64,000 nt of DNA from Pedobacter sp. SYSU D00535 (GTDB taxonomy: Bacteria; Bacteroidota; Bacteroidia; Sphingobacteriales; Sphingobacteriaceae), in NCBI RefSeq assembly GCF_017355855.1, contig NZ_JAFEWD010000002.1, positions 1 through 64,000 on the forward strand, written 5' to 3'. The notes beneath the pieces are model-generated. The model was not told the DNA's origin, ran no database searches, and saw only the letters and a program-made list of their open reading frames with translations. Positions 62,413-64,000 of the stretch are shown here, in pieces. Numbering within the stretch: the first letter of the stretch is position 1; the number at the start of each line of letters is the position of its first letter. A program made the translations under genes and the position numbers.

Positions 62413-62438
62413 TAAAGAGGGCTGAAAGGCCCTTTTAT
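62413..62438 (+). terminator. Terminator after the GT39-like gene
   Basis: AAAGAGGGC-TGAAAG-GCCCTTTTATT: a short GC stem (GGGC/GCCC) followed by T-rich sequence. A TACTTTTG box lies just upstream (62376-62383). Confidence 0.6.
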
Positions 62439-62502
62439 TTCATCTATCAACAAGTTGAATTGCGGTTTTGAAACTTCCACTGAGACAAGAATTATAACAG
62501 AG

Positions 62503-62524
62503 AGCTGCTTATGCAGCTTTTTTT
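62503..62524 (+). terminator. Second hairpin with T run
   Basis: AGCTGC pairs with GCAGCT across TTAT and is followed by seven T. It could stop a short transcript from the 62376 box, or transcription from the left. Confidence 0.5.
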
Positions 62525-62980
62525 ATTTCTGCCGCTTGCTCAGCTTTTAATAGCCTCTTTATAGCTGATAGCCCCGCTTGCGCCGCTGAATATAAATCTT
62601 CCCCCCTTATTCTATCAATTTCACCCCGCTTATTGCATTCCATTGATTCGATATTGCAGCCAGTATTAACCAAGAAAACCAACCGATACATGAAGTACAT
62701 CTTAGACCATTGCCATCTGCCGGCAATTACTATAATTAGATCTCTCGGTACTTTTATAAACCTAAGCTTTTTAATGTACCACCGAAGCAGAGCAGCCGAG
62801 TCGCCTTGATGGATTTTTATTCGGACGGACTTGTTTTACACTATCCATGATCCAGTTACAGATATTGATTGACCGCATAACGCCGGTCGAAACTATTGAA
62901 CTAACGATTATACAATTAGGATGAATACATCTTTACTCTTATTTGGAACACATCTCCAAACTATTAAAATCACTTCAACG

Positions 62981-64000
62981 ATGAAATACTCAACTAATGG
63001 TTGGATGTACACCACCATGAAGGGTAGTGTTGCCCCTTTCGTGAGCAAGACAATTTTGCTGACGTTACTGCTCGGACTCTTTTCTTTTTCCCTCTTTGCG
63101 CAAAAGGTACTAACGGGGCGGGTAACGATAGATAACAGCCCGTTGCCAGGAGTAACGATACGGGTAAAAGGAGGAACAACCGCTACACAAACAGACAATG
63201 CAGGCCGCTTTTCTATCACTGCACCCGGGGACGCCACTTTGGTATTTAGCTTTGTTGGATTTGTAACTCAGGAAGTAAAAGTTAATAATCAGTCCGAAAT
63301 AAACGTCCGATTGGAGCCGGTGGCTAGCCAACTTACTGAGGTCGTGGTTAACGTTGGGTATGGCAAGCAAAAACTCCCGACCGTTACCGGTGCGGTGGGA
63401 GTCATTTCTGGTAAAGATTTAACTCAAACGCCTGTTGCTAATATTACCAATATGCTGGTAGGACGCACCTCTGGTATCAGTGCGGTGCAGGCAAGTGGCG
63501 AACCCGGATTAAACGCTACCACTATTCGTATACGAGGTATCGCCACCTTAAACGGGCAAGACCCTCTTATTGTGATTGACGGGGTGCAGCAGCCCGCAGA
63601 GCAGCCCTACGCTATGCTGAATGCGATAGATCCAAATGAGGTGGAAAATATAAGTGTCTTGAAAGATGCTTCTGCCACCGCAGTATACGGAATTAGGGGA
63701 GCGAATGGGGTAATTATCGTGACCACCAAACGCGGGAGGTCCAACCGCCCGCAGTTTAGTTTTTCTGCTAACCAGGGTTTTACCAGAGCAGCCTCTATGT
63801 TCGAAACCTTAGGCTCCTACGATTTTGCCCTGTTAAGGAACGAGGCGATATACAATGCTCAGGCAGCAGGAAACACAAGTTTTAACAGGTTGTTGTTTTC
63901 TGAAGACGAACTGTGGAAGTTTAAAAATAACAGAGACTACACGCCGGCAGAAGTTGATGCCATGTCGCATCTCTCTGACGCGCAAAAGACCGCGTTAAAG
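62981..64000 (+). CDS. SusC/RagA-type receptor, N-terminal part (runs off the window)
   Basis: The frame from ATG 62981 is open to the window end (340 codons). It shows a signal (TILLTLLLGLFSFSLFAQ), a carboxypeptidase-regulatory-like domain (VLTGRVTIDNSPLPGVTI), the TonB-box region EVVVNVGYGKQKLPTVTGAV and the plug (TTIRIRGIATLNG, YGIRGANGVIIVTTK). An in-frame ATG at 62921 is an alternative start. The gene is truncated by the window; a SusD partner probably follows. It marks a second uptake locus. Confidence 0.93.
   Translation, partial: MKYSTNGWMYTTMKGSVAPFVSKTILLTLLLGLFSFSLFAQKVLTGRVTIDNSPLPGVTIRVKGGTTATQTDNAGRFSITAPGDATLVFSFVGFVTQEVKVNNQSEINVRLEPVASQLTEVVVNVGYGKQKLPTVTGAVGVISGKDLTQTPVANITNMLVGRTSGISAVQASGEPGLNATTIRIRGIATLNGQDPLIVIDGVQQPAEQPYAMLNAIDPNEVENISVLKDASATAVYGIRGANGVIIVTTKRGRSNRPQFSFSANQGFTRAASMFETLGSYDFALLRNEAIYNAQAAGNTSFNRLLFSEDELWKFKNNRDYTPAEVDAMSHLSDAQKTALK

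Larger units (their letters stand above)
62324..62980. other. Intergenic stretch before the second SusC gene
   Basis: About 650 bp with two hairpin terminators (62413-62438, 62503-62524), and a TACTTTTG box that would give only a very short transcript. I see no convincing gene; a 63-codon minus frame at 62509-62700 has no family signature. Confidence 0.4.

Noticed and set aside
62509-62700. Minus-strand frame of 63 codons before the second SusC gene
   Set aside because: No signature, no promoter, and its stop lies inside a plus-strand hairpin. It is probably chance.

Overview
The window looks like a chromosome segment of a soil- or plant-type Bacteroidota, most likely a member of the Sphingobacteriaceae (Pedobacter-like). 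This rests on SusC/SusD outer-membrane pairs, TAnnTTTG-type promoter boxes, weak Shine-Dalgarno sequences, and many families typical of that group (MnmD, Kup, SPW-repeat protein, bacteriophytochrome, AsmA-like and outer-membrane beta-barrel proteins). The genus is an inference.

Bases 1-9,600 are gene-poor and repeat-rich: a 374-bp tandem duplication carrying an array of short hairpins, a pair of small membrane proteins, a VOC protein, two related DUF551-like proteins, a cysteine hydrolase, a secreted rhodanese, an AraC regulator whose N-terminal coding region lacks a normal start, and a 133-bp imperfect palindrome. Bases 9,600-18,200 hold an MFS transporter, an AlkD-like protein, an MscS remnant, GyrI-like/AraC-GyrI regulators, a membrane-anchored alpha/beta hydrolase, a SPW protein, a GNAT enzyme and a short GntR protein. 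Several families of dispersed palindromic repeats sit between them.

Bases 18,200-25,700 carry tyrS, kup, a DapB-like protein and a bacteriophytochrome kinase with its response regulator. Just upstream of the regulator is the eroded remnant of a second histidine kinase. Bases 25,700-30,000 contain a DUF2809 gene abutting a B12-binding radical SAM gene, and a membrane protein/winged-helix regulator/creD cluster with two matching palindromic operator candidates. Bases 30,000-43,600 are mostly housekeeping and envelope genes (outer-membrane barrel, SDR, MpaB-like, YdeI-like, AsmA-like, cytochrome c, mnmD, pyrD, MBL hydrolase, trxA) plus tRNA-Leu and two identical tRNA-Lys genes.

Bases 43,900-60,450 hold a hybrid sensor kinase, a YhdH-type oxidoreductase, a ROK regulator and a polysaccharide-utilisation-type locus: SusC, SusD, a phosphodiesterase-like lipoprotein, a GH89 alpha-N-acetylglucosaminidase, a Tat-exported Gfo/Idh/MocA oxidoreductase, a GDPD-type phosphodiesterase and a second EEP-fold enzyme. 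The set suggests uptake and breakdown of an alpha-GlcNAc glycan that also contains phosphodiesters. A GT39-like membrane glycosyltransferase follows, and a second SusC-type receptor gene runs off the right edge.
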